A stretch of 64,000 bases of DNA from Ensifer sp035999185 (GTDB taxonomy: Bacteria; Pseudomonadota; Alphaproteobacteria; Rhizobiales; Rhizobiaceae): the NCBI RefSeq assembly GCF_035999185.1, contig NZ_DASYHB010000019.1, positions 1-64,000 of the forward strand, in the 5' to 3' direction. The notes under the pieces are model-generated. The model was not told the DNA's origin. It made no database searches and was given only the letters and a program-made list of their open reading frames with translations. Numbering within the stretch: the first letter of the stretch is position 1; every line of letters starts with the position of its first letter. Both the position numbers and the translations under genes were made by a program. Shown here in pieces: positions 62,803 to 64,000 of this stretch.

Positions 62803-63735
62803 TCATCCCACGGGCGGGGAAACGCCTGCCGGCTCCGCCGCCAGGAAGCGCTGCAGGCGCGGTACGGTAAAATCGAGGAAGGCGCGCACGCGGGCGGGCA
62901 GAAGCTGCGCACCACGATAGAGCGCGTGGATCTCGTCGGCCTCGGCGATGGCGCTTTCGGCCAGCACCTCGACCAGCTCGCCGCGGGCGATCGGGCCGCG
63001 TACGTGATAGTCGGCGATCCGCCCTATGCCGACGCCGGCGACCGCCATGCGGCGGATGGTTTCGCCGTTGTTGGTGAGCAGCGAGCCGCTCAGCATCCGC
63101 TCGACGATCCGCCCGCCCTCGCGCATCGGCCAGACCGGATTGGCCCGGCGGAAATTGAAGCCGATGCAATTGTGATGAAGCAGATCCTCCGGCGTTTGCG
63201 GCATGCCCCACTTTGCGAGATAGGCGGGCGACGCCACGATCCGCCTCTTGGTCTCGCCGATCTTGCGCGCCACCAGGTTGGAGTCCGGCAGCCGCCCCAC
63301 CCGGATCGCCACATCCGTCCGCTCGAGGTAGAGATCGACGACTTCATCCGACAGCGAGAGGTCGATGACGATCTTCGGATAGGCCTCCCAGAAGGCAGGC
63401 AGGATCGGCTCCAGCGCCGTCGCCCCGAAGCTGACGGACGAGTTCACCCGTATCAGCCCTTCGGGCTCGGCCCCTCCGTGCGCGATCTGCTGCTCGGTCT
63501 CGTCGAGATCGGCCAGCATCCTGCGGCTTCGTTCATAGTAGAACTCGCCCTCCCTCGTCAGAAGCAACCGCCGCGTCGAACGCTCGACGAGCCTGATGCC
63601 GAGCCGGCTCTCCAGCCGCGCGATCAGTTTTGACACGGTTGACGGCGTCATCATCAGCTGCCGCGCGGCCTCGGAAAAGCTGCCGGCCTCCACCACCTGG
63701 ACGAAAACCATCATCTCGCCTGCCCGGTTGTCCAT
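62803..63735 (-). CDS. LysR-family regulator next to shared palindrome copy 4
   Basis: This 310-residue CrgA-type LysR protein starts with MMVFVQVVEAGSFSEAARQLMMTPSTVSKLIARLESRLG and has the effector domain from about residue 95. TGAGGGGGCGTC precedes the ATG. It is divergent from the Tat-exported gene at 63915, and the intervening 179 nt hold copy 4 of the GTAAC-N-GTTAC element. It is therefore a candidate regulator of that gene, and possibly of the whole palindrome regulon, though such a short palindrome is not the usual LysR box. Confidence 0.92.
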   Translation of the reverse strand: MDNRAGEMMVFVQVVEAGSFSEAARQLMMTPSTVSKLIARLESRLGIRLVERSTRRLLLTREGEFYYERSRRMLADLDETEQQIAHGGAEPEGLIRVNSSVSFGATALEPILPAFWEAYPKIVIDLSLSDEVVDLYLERTDVAIRVGRLPDSNLVARKIGETKRRIVASPAYLAKWGMPQTPEDLLHHNCIGFNFRRANPVWPMREGGRIVERMLSGSLLTNNGETIRRMAVAGVGIGRIADYHVRGPIARGELVEVLAESAIAEADEIHALYRGAQLLPARVRAFLDFTVPRLQRFLAAEPAGVSPPVG

Positions 63736-63830
63736 GACGCCCCCTCAACTCAACTCATGAGATCCGTCGTCAGGCTATCGCGGAAACTGTCCCCGCGCAT
63801 GCCGGTTCTTGGCGTTTCGCCTTCGATCGC

Positions 63831-63850
63831 AGTTTAACAGTTACGTACTT
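63831..63850 (+). promoter_or_regulatory. Shared palindromic element, copy 4
   Basis: The plus strand reads TTAAC A GTTACGTACTT, i.e. AAGTACGTAAC-T-GTTAA on the minus strand. In the direction of its gene (63915, +) it has the same orientation as the three copies at 2151, 5598 and 7422 have to theirs. It ends 64 nt before the start at 63915. Confidence 0.75.
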
Positions 63851-63914
63851 CCCAAGATGCGCATTCTCGTGTTCGCTCAACGATACCGGTTGACCCAATC
63901 CAAGCGAGGTTCCG

Positions 63915-64000
63915 ATGTCGAAAGAAGATGCTCCCATGCGCAGCAACGACCTCACGGGATGGCTCGTCAATCGCCGCGACGTCCTGAAGCAAGGCGTCGC
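63915..64000 (+). CDS. Tat-exported protein, 5' end only
   Basis: Only the first 28 residues are in the window. They begin MSKEDAPMRSNDLTG and contain NRRDVLKQGV, a twin-arginine motif at the start of a Tat signal like those of the DUF1254 proteins. The gene is cut by the window edge. Membership of the DUF1254 or alkylsulfatase families is suggested by the shared upstream palindrome but cannot be told from this fragment. The divergent LysR gene may control it. Confidence 0.7.
   Translation, partial: MSKEDAPMRSNDLTGWLVNRRDVLKQGV

Overview
The window is GC-rich, densely coded DNA typical of a Rhizobiales chromosome or large replicon, most like Sinorhizobium/Ensifer. The reasons are: RIME-type palindromic repeats between genes (about 31.26-32.30 kb and 37.99-38.18 kb), a short FtsZ2-type paralogue without a C-terminal tail, an AfuABC/FbpABC ferric transporter, paired LysR/SDR loci, and the general style of the ribosome binding sites. 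No rRNA, tRNA, CRISPR array, transposase or integrase was seen. The assignment comes from family recognition only; no search was run.

Layout. 0-7.4 kb: a minus-strand block of secreted proteins, with an alkylsulfatase-like metallo-beta-lactamase and three DUF1254/DUF1214 proteins. Three of its transcription units, plus a Tat-exported protein starting at the right edge (63.9 kb), carry the same gene-oriented palindrome AAGTACGTAAC-N-GTTA upstream. This looks like one unrecognised regulon. 7.6-10.8 kb: an isoquinoline oxidoreductase-type molybdenum hydroxylase operon with its own diheme cytochrome. 11.0-12.0 kb: a DapA-family lyase. 12.4-14.9 kb: a clearly less GC-rich two-gene insert, a small unknown protein followed by a caspase-fold protease with an intact His/Cys dyad. 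This is the best candidate for an undescribed conflict or defence system. 15.0-17.9 kb: an ohr/ohrR peroxide-resistance locus whose operator sequence recurs in front of a DUF3095 gene. 18-31.8 kb: a GreA-like factor, a CoA-ligase-like enzyme, GST, CYTH and Imm5-like proteins, two LysR/SDR pairs, a cupin, an epoxide hydrolase and a broken phosphotransferase.

31-43 kb: RIME repeats, a large MscS-type channel, two very small membrane proteins, FtsZ2, a GST, a frameshifted secreted protein and the ferric ABC transporter. 44.5-45.9 kb: an ECF41 sigma factor with its partner AhpD-like gene, preceded by a close match to the ECF41 promoter. 47-53.9 kb: a B3-type metallo-beta-lactamase, a RidA/TetR divergent pair with three palindromic operators, a membrane-bound class III cyclase and small secreted proteins. 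54-56.5 kb: a purine deaminase and an NCS2 permease, probably for purine salvage. 56.7-58.4 kb: a second low-GC two-gene insert, of membrane proteins. 58.6-63.7 kb: a GST, a GH75 chitosanase-like protein beside an amidase-like protein, an aldo/keto reductase and a LysR regulator.

Start codons were chosen from visible Shine-Dalgarno sequences and family alignment, so many differ from the longest open frame. Hairpins are called by eye.
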